Below are positions 1 to 8,336 of a stretch of DNA of 25,019 bases, piece by piece. The stretch covers positions 1-25,019 of the forward strand of contig DAIORV010000021.1 of assembly GCA_036752825.1 (NCBI GenBank). Reading direction: 5' to 3'. Position 1 is the first letter of the stretch. Each line of letters begins with the position of its first letter. Under the pieces are notes generated by a model. That model was not told the origin of the DNA and did no database searches. It worked only from the letters and a program-made list of their open reading frames with translations. The position numbers and the translations under genes are program-made. The stretch comes from UBA5177 sp002413265. GTDB lineage: Bacteria; Chloroflexota; UBA5177.

Positions 1-430
1 TGATCAGATGGTTCGGGAGCGTAGACCGTATCGTCATCTCGCCCGCGAGCTTGGACGCGCCGTAAACGCTTATGGGATTCGCCGGGTCTTCCTCCCGATA
101 GGGGCTGTTCGACGAGCCATCGAAGACGTAGTCGGTGCTGAAATGCACGAGCTTCGCATCCCGCTCCCGGCACAATGCAGCCAGACGCTGCGGGGCTGCC
201 GCGTTGACCAGAAAGGCCAGCTCGGGCTCGCTTTCACACTGGTCGACGTTGTGGTACGCGGCGGTATTGATGACCAGTTGCGGTGAGAACTCGTCGAAAG
301 CGACCGCCACTTGGGTTCGATCCGTTATGTCTAGCTCGGCTCGGCTAGGAGCGTGCAGCTCATGGTCGGACAGAACCTGACGCAGATCGGCAGCAAGCTG
401 GCCCTGGCCCCCAGTAATGAGCACCCGCAT
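1..430 (-). CDS. rmlD: dTDP-4-dehydrorhamnose reductase RmlD, N-terminal part
   Basis: This gene starts at the ATG at 430-428 and runs off the left edge, so only about 143 residues are visible. The product opens with a Rossmann nucleotide-binding turn (ITGGQGQL, residues 5-12). It then shows the family signatures FSTDYVFDG and YGASKLAGE, which hold the Tyr-x-x-x-Lys pair of extended short-chain dehydrogenases. RmlD reduces dTDP-4-keto-rhamnose to dTDP-L-rhamnose in the cytoplasm, the last step of the pathway. An AGGAG lies 6 bases upstream of the ATG (minus strand, 438-442). It is divergent from rmlA and rmlC, which supply earlier steps; rmlB is not in the window and may lie beyond the left edge. 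The family call is secure; the C-terminus is unseen. Confidence 0.93.
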   Translation of the reverse strand, partial: MRVLITGGQGQLAADLRQVLSDHELHAPSRAELDITDRTQVAVAFDEFSPQLVINTAAYHNVDQCESEPELAFLVNAAAPQRLAALCRERDAKLVHFSTDYVFDGSSNSPYREEDPANPISVYGASKLAGEMTIRSTLPNHLI

Positions 431-540
431 GCAATACTCCTGGCACACTGTATGTCGGAGACTAGACCGACCATACCTAGCTCCAACCACATTCAATCAT
501 CGTAAGGTTCAATGTTAGAGATCGAATCTCGGGCGTGCTC
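431..540. promoter_or_regulatory. Divergent rmlD / rmlA intergenic control region
   Basis: About 110 bases separate the two rhamnose transcription units, so both promoters must lie here. On the minus strand TACAGT (447-452) could be the rmlD -10 box, but no good -35 is present at 16-18 bases. On the plus side there is a direct repeat of TTCAAT (493 and 510 areas) and a short inverted repeat GAGAT-CGA-ATCTC just before the rmlA start. No convincing sigma-70 pair is visible for rmlA. The shared-region inference is firmer than any individual box. Confidence 0.4.
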
Positions 541-1605
541 GTGAAGGGACTTGTGCTGAGCGGAGGCAAGGGCACGAGGCTGCGACCCTTTACCTACACG
601 GGGGCGAAACAGCTCGTGCCCCTGGCAAATAAACCGGTTCTCTTTTACGCGCTAGACGACCTGGTGGCTGCAGGAATCACGGAGATCGGGATCGTGGTCG
701 GGGACACGGCCAACCAGATCGAGGCGGCAGTTGGGGATGGCTCGGCATTCGGCTGCAGCATCAGGTACATCCATCAGGATCGTCCGGGTGGCCTCGCTCA
801 TGCGGTGCGAGCCGCGGCGCCATACCTGGGGCATGAGCCGTTCGTCATGTACCTGGGGGACAACTTCATACAAGGCGGTATCCGACGCTTCGTCGATGCT
901 TTTGCCGCGTCGAGCGCGGCAGCGCACATCCTGCTCCACGAGGTACCAAACCCTGAGAGCTTTGGTGTGGCGGTCGTCGAGGACGGCGCGGTGCTGCGAA
1001 TGGTGGAGAAGCCGGCCGAGCCTATCAGTAACCTGGCATTGGTTGGGATATACCTCTTCGGGCCTGAAATTCATGCAGCCACCGAGCAAATCACTCCGTC
1101 TGGGCGCGGCGAGCTAGAGATCACCGATGCCATTCAGCAGCTGCTGGACTCCGGGCTGCAGGTCGTGCCTCACATTCTCGACGGCTGGTGGATCGACACG
1201 GGGAAGATGGAAGACATGTTGGACGCCAACCGCGTGGTGCTGCACGAGCTGGTTGGTCGCATCGATGGCGTCGTTGGCCGGGACTGTACGATCCAGGGAA
1301 ACGTGGTGGTTGAGGCAGGCGCCGTCGTAGAGCGCAGCAATCTGCGCGGCCCGCTGATCATTGGCGCCAACACGCGCGTGACAAACGCGTATGTGGGTCC
1401 TTTCACCGCCATCGGCCGCGATTGCGAGATCACTGAAAGCGAGATCGAGCACTCGATAGTGATGGAGCGAACCCGCATTGTGCAGGTACCACATCGAATA
1501 GAGGACTCTCTAATCGGCCGTGATGTGGTGATCTTCCAGGCTGACGGCAAGCCGAGAGCATATAAATTGATGCTTGGCGATCATAGTCAGGCCGGCATCC
1601 TTTGA
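541..1605 (+). CDS. rmlA: Glucose-1-phosphate thymidylyltransferase, long form (RmlA)
   Basis: RmlA makes dTDP-glucose from glucose-1-phosphate and dTTP, the first step of dTDP-rhamnose synthesis. The protein starts with the nucleotidyltransferase signature GGKGTRLRPFT (about residues 8-18). It continues with QLVPLANKPV, YLGDN near 103, EKPAEP near 156 and GWWIDTGKMEDML near 215. A C-terminal segment from about 240 has the hexad pattern of a left-handed beta-helix. At about 354 residues it is the long RmlA type, not the roughly 290-residue enteric type. GTG at 541 is preferred because it places VKGLVLSGG directly at the N-terminus; an in-frame GTG at 535 adds two residues. There is no clear Shine-Dalgarno for either. 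rmlC follows after 16 bases, suggesting one operon. Confidence 0.92.
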   Translation: MKGLVLSGGKGTRLRPFTYTGAKQLVPLANKPVLFYALDDLVAAGITEIGIVVGDTANQIEAAVGDGSAFGCSIRYIHQDRPGGLAHAVRAAAPYLGHEPFVMYLGDNFIQGGIRRFVDAFAASSAAAHILLHEVPNPESFGVAVVEDGAVLRMVEKPAEPISNLALVGIYLFGPEIHAATEQITPSGRGELEITDAIQQLLDSGLQVVPHILDGWWIDTGKMEDMLDANRVVLHELVGRIDGVVGRDCTIQGNVVVEAGAVVERSNLRGPLIIGANTRVTNAYVGPFTAIGRDCEITESEIEHSIVMERTRIVQVPHRIEDSLIGRDVVIFQADGKPRAYKLMLGDHSQAGIL

Positions 1606-1621
1606 ACTGGGGGAGAAGATC

Positions 1622-2185
1622 ATGACCGACAGCGCCGAGCCGGATCCGCTGTCCTGGATGGGTGCCGAGTTCCGCGACAGGGTGGCGACACAGTCGTACG
1701 AGGAGCAGCCAGGCATCGATGGCGTCGCGCTCTTCGACCTGCAGCTACTCGGCGACGAAGGCGGAGACTTTTGCGAGGTGGGTCGCTACAACGCGCACGG
1801 TGAATTGGAGGCGGCTCCCGGGTTCAGGCCGGCGCAGTGCGGCTATTCCTTCATGGAGCCGGGAACCATAAAAGCCTGGCATCTGCATGTCCGGCAAGAG
1901 GACCTGTGGTTCATACCGCCGCACGATCGTTGCCTTGTCGGGCTGCTCGACGTGCGTGAAAAGTCGACAACCTACCAATGCAGAATGCGCTTCGTGATGG
2001 GAGGAGGAAGAGCCCGACTCCTGCTCATTCCGCGCGGTGTGGCACATGGGATTGCCAATCTCAGCAACCGACCCGCGAGCATGTTCTACTTCGTGAACGA
2101 GGCTTTTAACCGAGACAATCCTGATGAGCAACGGCTGCCGTGGGACCTGCTTGGCGAAGACTTCTGGCGGAATGTGCCAGGTTGA
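1622..2185 (+). CDS. rmlC: dTDP-4-dehydrorhamnose 3,5-epimerase family cupin (RmlC-like)
   Basis: This 187-residue cupin sits directly after rmlA. The ATG at 1622 follows a GGGGGAG ribosome site; an in-frame upstream start at 1574 would overlap rmlA. It carries WHLH (86-89), Q92 and D94, then the cupin turn IPRGVAHG (136-143) and PDEQRLPWD near 167-175. These are hallmarks of an RmlC subfamily in which the classical RGLHxQ motif is replaced by W-x-x-H-type spacing. The likely role is epimerising dTDP-4-keto-6-deoxyglucose at C3 and C5 for rhamnose synthesis. A related dTDP-sugar epimerisation or isomerisation is possible because the Lys of classical RmlC is not evident. The operon context favours rhamnose. 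Confidence 0.82.
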   Translation: MTDSAEPDPLSWMGAEFRDRVATQSYEEQPGIDGVALFDLQLLGDEGGDFCEVGRYNAHGELEAAPGFRPAQCGYSFMEPGTIKAWHLHVRQEDLWFIPPHDRCLVGLLDVREKSTTYQCRMRFVMGGGRARLLLIPRGVAHGIANLSNRPASMFYFVNEAFNRDNPDEQRLPWDLLGEDFWRNVPG

Positions 2186-2248
2186 TCGAGATCTGACGGA
2201 GGCCGCGGCGTCGTTGGACTCCTCTCAAACCTGGTCACTGTCAAGACG

Positions 2249-2278
2249 TTCACAAAAGGCTCGACGCTATGCTACAGT
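2249..2278 (+). promoter_or_regulatory. Candidate promoter for rpmB
   Basis: TTCACA (2249-2254) and TACAGT (2273-2278) are separated by 18 bases, with one and two mismatches to the sigma-70 consensus. The start would lie near 2285, giving a leader of about 40 bases before the GTG of rpmB. The overlapping string ACGCTATGCT (2264-2273) recurs before the debranching enzyme gene (17696-17705), so TATGCT is an alternative -10. This is a pattern match only. Confidence 0.35.
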
Positions 2279-2326
2279 TGTGAGATATTTGTCCAGAGAT
2301 AGACCCTGTGGGGAAGGATCCATTTC

Positions 2327-2530
2327 GTGGCCCAGTGTGAGTTCTGCGGCAAGAAAAAGATGTTCGGCCGCCACATTCGAAATCAGCACAGTATTGGGTG
2401 GGCGCTGCGCGCACCCAAGAAGAATCGCACCTTCGAGCCAAACGTCCAGAAGACCAAGGTCATGATCAACGGCGCGTTGCAGCGCGTCCAGATCTGTACC
2501 CGCTGCCTTCGGACGCTTCAGAAGGTCTGA
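2327..2530 (+). CDS. rpmB: 50S ribosomal protein L28
   Basis: L28 is a small protein of the large ribosomal subunit. The 67-residue product has two CxxC pairs (C4/C7 and C57/C60), forming the zinc-binding version of L28. The basic core has GRHIRNQHS and KKNRTFEPNVQK, and the C-terminal strand is RVQICTRCLRTL, as in the family. Translation starts at GTG 2327, with GGGGAAGGA ending 8 bases upstream. The gene stands alone, with its own candidate promoter. A membrane-protein pseudogene follows closely. L28 identity is clear from the end-to-end pattern despite the short length. Confidence 0.95.
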   Translation: MAQCEFCGKKKMFGRHIRNQHSIGWALRAPKKNRTFEPNVQKTKVMINGALQRVQICTRCLRTLQKV

Positions 2531-2586
2531 GCCCTCCCACTCGGTCTCGCAACCCAAGCCGGCGCTTCGCTTCGTCGCCGGTTGCA

Positions 2587-3749
2587 GTGGGCTTGCTGGT
2601 TCCGGCCGTCTATGGGCTCTGGCTTTCGCGACTTGTCTTTGGTGGTGCCGACCCTCGCGACTACATCGTGCTCGGCAAGCATTTCGTACTGCAGAGCCAT
2701 ACGAGCTCGGTCATCACATACGATCCGCACTACCACTACGTGAAGAACGGGTCGGGGTACGACGGGCAGTTTTTCTACTTCATGGCCGTCGACCCGGTGC
2801 ACGCGAGGTACTACATGGATTCGCCCAGCTATCGGTACGCGCGGCCGGTGTATCCGCTGCTGACGCGGGTCCTTGCGCTCGGACGCGTGAGCTGGGTTCC
2901 CTACACGCTGATCCTGATCAACTGGCTGGCCATCGCCGGCGGCGCGTTCTTGATTGCTGCCTGGCTGGCGCGACGTGGCGTCTCGGCCCAGCTGGCACTG
3001 ATCTACGCCGCGTACCCGGGGCGATCATCGGGTTGCAGCGGGATCTCACGTAGCCGCTCTCCTACGCGCTGGTCGCCCTCGCCATCTATCTATTCGACTC
3101 GGATCTCAAGCGGAGATACGTGTACAGCGGCCTGGCCTTCGCCGCGGCCTTGCTCAGCCGCGACAAGACGATCCTGTTCTCGGGGATGTACGCGCTCGCC
3201 ATTCTTATCGGGGATTGGCGGCCTCCGTCCAGGCTGTCCCGGCAGGACATCGTTAGCCGGATACGAAACGCGGCTGTCTTCTCGGCTTTTGCCTTTGGGC
3301 CGCCGCTGGCCTACCGCGTTTGGCTAATCTTCTGGTTGCACGCCACGGGCATCCCGTCCAACGCGGCGGTGGCTCCCTTGAGTGGGGCGCTCGGTGGCGA
3401 AGCCTCCGGCGCTCTCATTCTGGAGAGCATTTTCATATTCATTCCGGCGGGTATCTGCGCCTGGCTTGCCGTACAAGCCCTGATTCGTGGGGAACGGGCA
3501 ATCGCGTTGCCGACTTTCCTGCTTGTCACCTTCTTTTCGCTGGTGACACTGAATCAGGTCTTTTTTCAGAACTTCATCGGGCTCTTTCGGGTTTCGACGG
3601 GGGTGGTCTTCGCGGCGCTGTACTGCATCCCTTACTTTGACGCGGTGTCGAGGCGGAGCCGGTTGTGGCTGACGGCTGCGGGAACGCTGTGGTTGCTGCC
3701 GGTCGGGGCTCTGGTTGCTGGATCGGTGAGTAGCACTGTGGGCCGTTGA
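2587..3749 (+). pseudogene. Disrupted polytopic membrane protein (GT-C-like glycan family)
   Basis: Two adjacent reading frames together make one hydrophobic protein of about 387 residues. The first frame (2587 to about 3021) holds a TM segment, then YDGQFFYFMAVDP and RYARPVYPLL, a periplasmic-type loop pattern of GT-C-like glycan assembly proteins. After IYAAYPG, at the GGGG run 3018-3021, sense continues only in the other frame (GAIIGLQRDLT), as if one G were lost. A TAG at 3051-3053 then stands where a Glu codon would fit. The rest (PLSYALVALAIYLF to 3749) has about six more TM segments. Reinitiation at GTG 3120 could give a 209-residue fragment. No catalytic assignment is possible. The start at GTG 2587 is uncertain, and two assembly errors would produce the same picture. 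Confidence 0.75.
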
Positions 3750-3872
3750 TGAGTGGCGTTCGGAAAAGGTGTCGGGTTGCAGGTCCGGTCTTCGGGTGCG
3801 CTATTTCGATACGCCCTGAAGGGCTGAGCTACGGTTCTCGCAAGGCATTTGTGGCCACGGACGGCATGGATG

Positions 3873-5051
3873 CTACTTCTGGGTTTGGGATGGTGAGACT
3901 GTTGACCAGGCCGGTTTTGGTTTCGCGATCTCTGTCGATTCTGCATTTTCGCGAAGTTGGCCACAGGCTGCGTTTATGTCAAGGCCCTTGGAGTAGCGGA
4001 CCGTTACGTTGAGGCCGGCCCGCCTGGCCTCTTCGGCGAAGGCGTCTGCGTCCGGCCCCTCACTGCGGATGAACCTGCCTTCTCTGAACGGGTTCCACGG
4101 AATGAGATTTAGGTGAGCCATGCCGCCGAACGGACGCAGCAGGGTGCCCAGCTCGCGGGCCAGCTCCGGCGTGTCGTTCACGTCTCGCAGCAATACGTAT
4201 TCGAAGCTGACGCGGCGACGGGTGGCGGCGAGGTACTCGTGTACGGCGTCCAGCAGGTCGCCTATAGGGAAATGCGCGTTGTACGGAACCAGCTGGGATC
4301 GCAGCTCGTCGTTGGGCGCGTGCAGCGAGACGGCGAGGTTTACCTGCCCAAGCCAGTCCGCCAGCTTCCGCAGCTGCGGCACGATGCCCACGGTGGAAAG
4401 CGTGACGTGACGCCCTCCCAGATTGAACCCTGCGGAATCGAGAAGCATTCCGATCGATTGACGCACTGCGGTGGTGTTCAGCAACGGCTCGCCCATGCCC
4501 ATGTACACGACATTGGTCACACGCTCGCCGTCCTCCCGCAGAACTCGTGCGAAGTACATGACCTGATCGGCAATCTCGGCCGCGGTCAGGTTGCGGGTGA
4601 AGCCGGAGAGGCCGGTGGCGCAAAAGCTGCAGGCGGCCGGACAACCGACCTGTGAGGACACGCAGATGGTGTTCCGGGGCGCGCCGCCTGGGTTCTCCGC
4701 GCGAATCAGAACTGTTTCGACGGTCGTGCCGTCCGCCAGGCCGAAGAGGACTTTCTCGGCGCCGTCTCGACTCGATTTGAGATGGATCCGCGTCTCGATG
4801 GATCTGAGGCGGTGCGTTTGCTGAATGTCCTGCCTCAGCTGGATGGGCAGGTCGGTCAGCTCGTCAAAGGACTGAGCCGCACGCTTCCACAAGGACGCGT
4901 GAAGCTGTTTCGCTCGGTAGGCGGGCAGCCCGTGTTCGCGCGCCCAGCCCTCGAGCTGGCCAAGGTCAAGCTCACTGAGAGATGGCAGAGCGCCTAGGAC
5001 GCGTCGCAAGGGAGTGGCTTCCCGTTCATCTAAGATCATGCGCGCCCCCAT
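3873..5051 (-). CDS. rlmN: 23S rRNA (adenine2503-C2) methyltransferase RlmN
   Basis: RlmN is a radical-SAM enzyme that methylates C2 of A2503 in 23S rRNA; family members also modify A37 of some tRNAs. The 4Fe-4S motif is CPAACSFC (C137, C141, C144). C130 sits seven residues earlier, matching the methyl-carrier Cys position in the family. The second catalytic Cys is C363 in GLDINAACGQL. GMGEPLLN and NLIPWNP are also conserved. At 392 residues it carries a dispensable-looking tail of about 25 residues after the catalytic core. ATG 5051 is used here; ATG 5039 is an alternative that loses four residues. It diverges from the amidohydrolase-like gene. TAGAAT on the minus strand (5113-5118) is a weak candidate -10. 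No convincing terminator follows. Confidence 0.95.
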   Translation of the reverse strand: MGARMILDEREATPLRRVLGALPSLSELDLGQLEGWAREHGLPAYRAKQLHASLWKRAAQSFDELTDLPIQLRQDIQQTHRLRSIETRIHLKSSRDGAEKVLFGLADGTTVETVLIRAENPGGAPRNTICVSSQVGCPAACSFCATGLSGFTRNLTAAEIADQVMYFARVLREDGERVTNVVYMGMGEPLLNTTAVRQSIGMLLDSAGFNLGGRHVTLSTVGIVPQLRKLADWLGQVNLAVSLHAPNDELRSQLVPYNAHFPIGDLLDAVHEYLAATRRRVSFEYVLLRDVNDTPELARELGTLLRPFGGMAHLNLIPWNPFREGRFIRSEGPDADAFAEEARRAGLNVTVRYSKGLDINAACGQLRENAESTEIAKPKPAWSTVSPSQTQK

Positions 5052-5139
5052 TCGAGCGTTCCGTCTCTGCGACGCTCATGCCGGCTGCGCAAATGACTCA
5101 TCTCTGCCGCGAATTCTAACATTGACAGATGGAGGGGCT

Positions 5140-5892
5140 ATGATCATCGACGCCCACGTGGCGGTGGATATGCAACGCTACCCGGTCGAACGGGTGATGG
5201 AGCTGTTGGCGGCCGCGAAGATCGACAGCGCGGTCATTTTCGCCGATGCGCGGGCGCGAGACATCGATCGGCACAATGCCTATGTCCTGGAAGCCGCTCG
5301 CCTTCACGGCCTGTATCCCTTCTATTACCTGGGCGGCAATCCCTTCAGCGACACGCGGCCAGACGAGCTGCTGGTACCCGACAACCTCGCGGACTATGCG
5401 GGCATACGATGGCACCGTTGGGTCGCCGAGGCCATCGATCGTGAAGGAAGGCTCGACCGAGATGAGCTCGAATGGGGCGTGAGCCTGATGGAGTCGGCCG
5501 AATTCGGCGCGCTGGTCTCCGCCGCGGCCGTCTACAACCTCCCGATGATCGTGGAGGAAAGCCTAGCGATCACGCTCGAGATGGTGCTGCGTTTCCCCAC
5601 GCTGGACTTCATCGTCCCTCACCTCGGTTTACAAAGCGGGGGCCAGGCAAACGTTCTGCAGGCGCTGTGGGACCAGCCAAGCGTCTATTTCGACACGAGC
5701 CTGGCGCAGCTTGATGAAGCGACACTGTCGAGGGTCGGGAGCGATCGGATCCTTTTCGGGTCAGGTTTTCCGGAAGGGGATCCGGAGACCGAGGTGAACA
5801 AGATCGATAGTTTGCCGCTTTCGGAGGACGTGAAGGAAGGTATTTACGGGGACAACCTTCAATCGCTGCTTTCGGACAGCGCAGCGGCATAA
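5140..5892 (+). CDS. Amidohydrolase-2-type TIM-barrel protein with depleted metal site
   Basis: This 250-residue protein follows the outline of the amidohydrolase-2 (ACMSD-like) family: N-terminal MIIDAH, a DFIVPHLG strand with H161, and RILFGSGFP near the C-terminus. The expected metal ligands are mostly missing. IDxHxH reads IDAHVA (second His is A8). The mid-barrel His position after LPM reads VEES. FGSDxP reads FGSG, with G209 replacing Asp. Loss of activity, or a metal-independent role, is therefore inferred. ATG 5140 follows GGAGGGG; the open frame extends upstream to 5014 but would overlap the rlmN start. It lies alone between rlmN and murT. No substrate can be named. Confidence 0.75.
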   Translation: MIIDAHVAVDMQRYPVERVMELLAAAKIDSAVIFADARARDIDRHNAYVLEAARLHGLYPFYYLGGNPFSDTRPDELLVPDNLADYAGIRWHRWVAEAIDREGRLDRDELEWGVSLMESAEFGALVSAAAVYNLPMIVEESLAITLEMVLRFPTLDFIVPHLGLQSGGQANVLQALWDQPSVYFDTSLAQLDEATLSRVGSDRILFGSGFPEGDPETEVNKIDSLPLSEDVKEGIYGDNLQSLLSDSAAA

Positions 5893-6136
5893 TGCCGCCG
5901 TCAGATGCCAATATCGAAGTTCGCGCGCTTCTGCGTTTCCCGGCGTCCAGCAGGGTGTGGGCGCAGATAGTGGGCCCGGGACATGGCTCTCTGCCGGCGG
6001 CGAGACGCCCCAAAAGGCTGAGCCCCACCCATACGGCTTTCGGGATCTGCCCGCGTGTCCGGTTGCTAGTATCGGCGACTAAGCGGGGAGGGCGCGGAGT
6101 GAGCCACTCCCGACACCGATTGCGGGCGGGGAAGCG
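5893..6136 (+). promoter_or_regulatory. Leader region upstream of murT-gatD
   Basis: This 244-base stretch holds no supported gene; an 82-codon open frame here has no family pattern. It should contain the murT promoter. TAGTAT (6067-6072) is a possible -10 without a good -35. A perfect 6-bp hairpin, GGAGTG-AGC-CACTCC (6096-6110), lies just before the ribosome site GGGGAAG (6129-6134 area). The hairpin has no T-run, so it is not an intrinsic terminator; a role in translation or transcript stability is only inference. Confidence 0.3.
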
Positions 6137-7570
6137 GTGAGGTTCGGGCGGGACCTCGGCGTGGATTCGCGAATGATCCTCGCGGTGGGCGCGGCGAAGG
6201 CGACGTCCGTGCTGACACGCACCACCGGCAGGGGTGGGGGAACCGCGCTGCCCGGTCTGGTCGCCCTGCACGTCGACCCTCACTTGGTCGAGAAGCTAGC
6301 CGGTCAGCTCGCGGAAGGCTCTGTGCTGATCACCGGTACCAACGGCAAGACGACTACCAGTCAGATGCTGGAATCGATATTGAGGAGCGCGGGGCTCGCT
6401 CCTCTCCGCAATCGATCGGGCTCCAACCTCTTGCGCGGCATCGCGAGCAGCCTCGCCGGGGAAGCGGGAGTGCTGGGCAAGCTGTCGGATGAGGTGAGAC
6501 TGGCCCTCTTCGAGGTAGACGAGGCCGCCATGCCGGGGATTCTGAGGGCCGTGAAGCCACGACGCGCCCTGCTTCTCAACCTATTTCGAGATCAGTTGGA
6601 TCGATACGGGGAGGTGGCGACCGTGGCGCGACTATGGAAGGATGCGGTCGCCGCTCTCGATCCGTCGGCGCAGGTGATAGCGAACGCCGACGATCCGCTG
6701 ATCGTCGATGCGGTGTCGGGGTCTGCTGCCCCTGTCACGTTCTTCGGCATCGAGTCCACGGCCGCTCCGACGAGCGGGATGGAACATGCGAGCGACGTAA
6801 AGGCCTGCCCACGATGCGGCGGCGCTATGCAGTTCGACGTGGTTTTTCTCGGCCACCAGGGACACTATTCGTGCTCGCACTGCGATCTGCGCCGTCCTAC
6901 GCCGGAAGTCTCGGCTCGGGAGGTGGTTCTCGACGGGTTGAACGGAAGCAAATTCGTCCTCCGTACGGCTACCGCCGAAACGGAGATTTCGGTCCCGCTT
7001 CCCGGGCTTTACAACGTGTACAACGCACTGGCCGCATCCGCAGGGGCGCTGTCATTGGGCCTTTCGACAGAGCGCTGCTCAGCGGGCATTCGAGCCACGC
7101 GCGCGGCCTTTGGACGGATGGAACGGCTGGAGGTCGGGGGACGCACTGTGCAGGTGGCGCTGGCGAAAAATCCAACCGGCTTGAACGAGATCGTTCGCAC
7201 CGTCGCCACCAGCCCCGAGCCCCTGCATCTGCTCGTCATGCTCAACGACAACACGGCTGACGGACACGACGTGTCCTGGATCTGGGACGCGGATATCGAG
7301 CTGCTCGGCGGGCGACTGGAGAGCGTGTGCTTCGCGGGCGGACGTGCCGCCGACATGGCGCTGCGTTTCAAATACGCTGACCTTCTCGACGGCAAGCAGC
7401 CTCCAAAATGGAGCGTGATCTTCGACACTGAGTCAGCGTTCCGGCAAGCCCTCGCCTGGACGCCCGCCGGCGCCCGCCTGTTCATCATTCCCACGTATAC
7501 GGCGATGCTGGACGTAAGAGGCCTGCTGACGAGGACGGGTCATCTCCGGGCCTACTGGGAGGAGGGCTGA
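6137..7570 (+). CDS. murT: Lipid II isoglutaminyl synthase, Mur-ligase subunit MurT
   Basis: MurT with GatD amidates the alpha-carboxyl of D-Glu in lipid II to D-isoglutamine, using ATP and glutamine-derived ammonia at the inner face of the membrane. The 477-residue protein has a Mur-ligase P-loop GTNGKTTT (67-74) and the conserved RDQLDRYGE (151-159). A four-Cys zinc ribbon is inserted in the central domain (C224, C227, C246, C249), typical of MurT and absent from MurC-F. The C-terminal region (from about 325) matches the MurT-specific DUF1727 domain in length. Start is GTG 6137 after GGGGAAG; ATG 6173 is an internal alternative. The stop overlaps the gatD ATG by one base, so the two subunits are likely translationally coupled. 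Confidence 0.93.
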   Translation: MRFGRDLGVDSRMILAVGAAKATSVLTRTTGRGGGTALPGLVALHVDPHLVEKLAGQLAEGSVLITGTNGKTTTSQMLESILRSAGLAPLRNRSGSNLLRGIASSLAGEAGVLGKLSDEVRLALFEVDEAAMPGILRAVKPRRALLLNLFRDQLDRYGEVATVARLWKDAVAALDPSAQVIANADDPLIVDAVSGSAAPVTFFGIESTAAPTSGMEHASDVKACPRCGGAMQFDVVFLGHQGHYSCSHCDLRRPTPEVSAREVVLDGLNGSKFVLRTATAETEISVPLPGLYNVYNALAASAGALSLGLSTERCSAGIRATRAAFGRMERLEVGGRTVQVALAKNPTGLNEIVRTVATSPEPLHLLVMLNDNTADGHDVSWIWDADIELLGGRLESVCFAGGRAADMALRFKYADLLDGKQPPKWSVIFDTESAFRQALAWTPAGARLFIIPTYTAMLDVRGLLTRTGHLRAYWEEG

Positions 7571-8307
7571 TGGCGACCCTGAACCTCGTCCATCTCTACC
7601 CGACGGTTCTAAATCTGTACGGGGACCGCGGAAACATCACGACCCTGAGCCGCAGATGTGCCTGGCGCGGCCACGAGCTTCGAGTCCACGACCTGAACAT
7701 GGGGGAGGCCTTTCCCGAGGTAGAGGTAGATCTGGTGTTCATCGGGGGCGACCAGGATCGAGAGCAGGGCGTGGTGGTGGACGATCTGCGACGGGGTCAC
7801 GCGACAAGGATCGAGGCTTTGGTGGCAGACGCGGTACCGCTGCTGGCGGTGTGCGGCGGCTATCAGCTGCTGCAGAAGTACTACCGGCCGGCCGAGGGTC
7901 AGGATCTGGTAGGACTCGGCATCTTCGATGCGCACACCCTTCACCCTGGACACGAGGTCGCGCGTCGAGTCGGCAACATCGTCGTCGCGTGGGAACGAGG
8001 CACGATCGTCGGGTTCGAGAACCACGGCGGCAGGACGTTTCTCGAAGGTGGCACGGCGCCGCTAGGCACGGTGCTGAAGGGGTTCGGCAACAACGGGGAG
8101 GACGGGACGGAGGGCGCACGGGTGGCGAACGCCTTCGGGACGTACGTTCATGGCTCCCTGCTGCCGAAGAATCCGGAGCTGGCGGATTACATTCTGCAGC
8201 TTGCCTTTGCTCGACGGTACCCGGATGTTTCTCTGGCAGCGCTAGACGATGGATTAGAGCAGCAGGCGCATGAGGTGGCGCTCGTTCGAGCCCAGGAACG
8301 GCTCTAG
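7570..8307 (+). CDS. gatD: Lipid II isoglutaminyl synthase, glutaminase subunit GatD
   Basis: GatD is the class-I glutamine amidotransferase partner of MurT; it hydrolyses glutamine and channels ammonia to the ligase. The 245-residue protein shows LYGDRGN near the N-terminus and GGDQDREQ near 59-66. The nucleophile elbow AVCGGYQLL has C95, FENHGGRT is near 149-156, and GTYVHGSLLPKNP has the catalytic His at 194. This CobB/CobQ-like arrangement without an acidic third triad residue is usual for GatD. The ATG lies inside the murT stop (TGATG). Its 3' end faces the acyl-CoA synthetase gene 29 bases away, with no clear terminator between. The pair predicts amidated peptidoglycan in this organism. 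Confidence 0.93.
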   Translation: MATLNLVHLYPTVLNLYGDRGNITTLSRRCAWRGHELRVHDLNMGEAFPEVEVDLVFIGGDQDREQGVVVDDLRRGHATRIEALVADAVPLLAVCGGYQLLQKYYRPAEGQDLVGLGIFDAHTLHPGHEVARRVGNIVVAWERGTIVGFENHGGRTFLEGGTAPLGTVLKGFGNNGEDGTEGARVANAFGTYVHGSLLPKNPELADYILQLAFARRYPDVSLAALDDGLEQQAHEVALVRAQERL

Positions 8308-8336
8308 TCGAGTGCGGGGCGCGGACGAACGCGGGC

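Noticed and set aside
3018..3053. Programmed ribosomal frameshift in the membrane-protein gene
   Set aside because: A nonsense codon follows in the new frame within 11 codons, so a shift would not restore the protein; gene decay or error explains it better.
3750..3872. GCCC-TTCA-GGGC hairpin as an rlmN terminator
   Set aside because: The stem is only 4-5 bp, with no T-run, and lies some 40 bases or more past the stop.
5892..6140. 82-codon open frame between the amidohydrolase-like gene and murT
   Set aside because: No family pattern, no ribosome site, Arg/Pro-rich composition typical of a non-coding GC-rich frame; it also covers the murT leader.
8308..8336. Terminator between gatD and the acyl-CoA synthetase gene
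   Set aside because: Only 29 bases, with no hairpin of useful length and no T-run on either strand.
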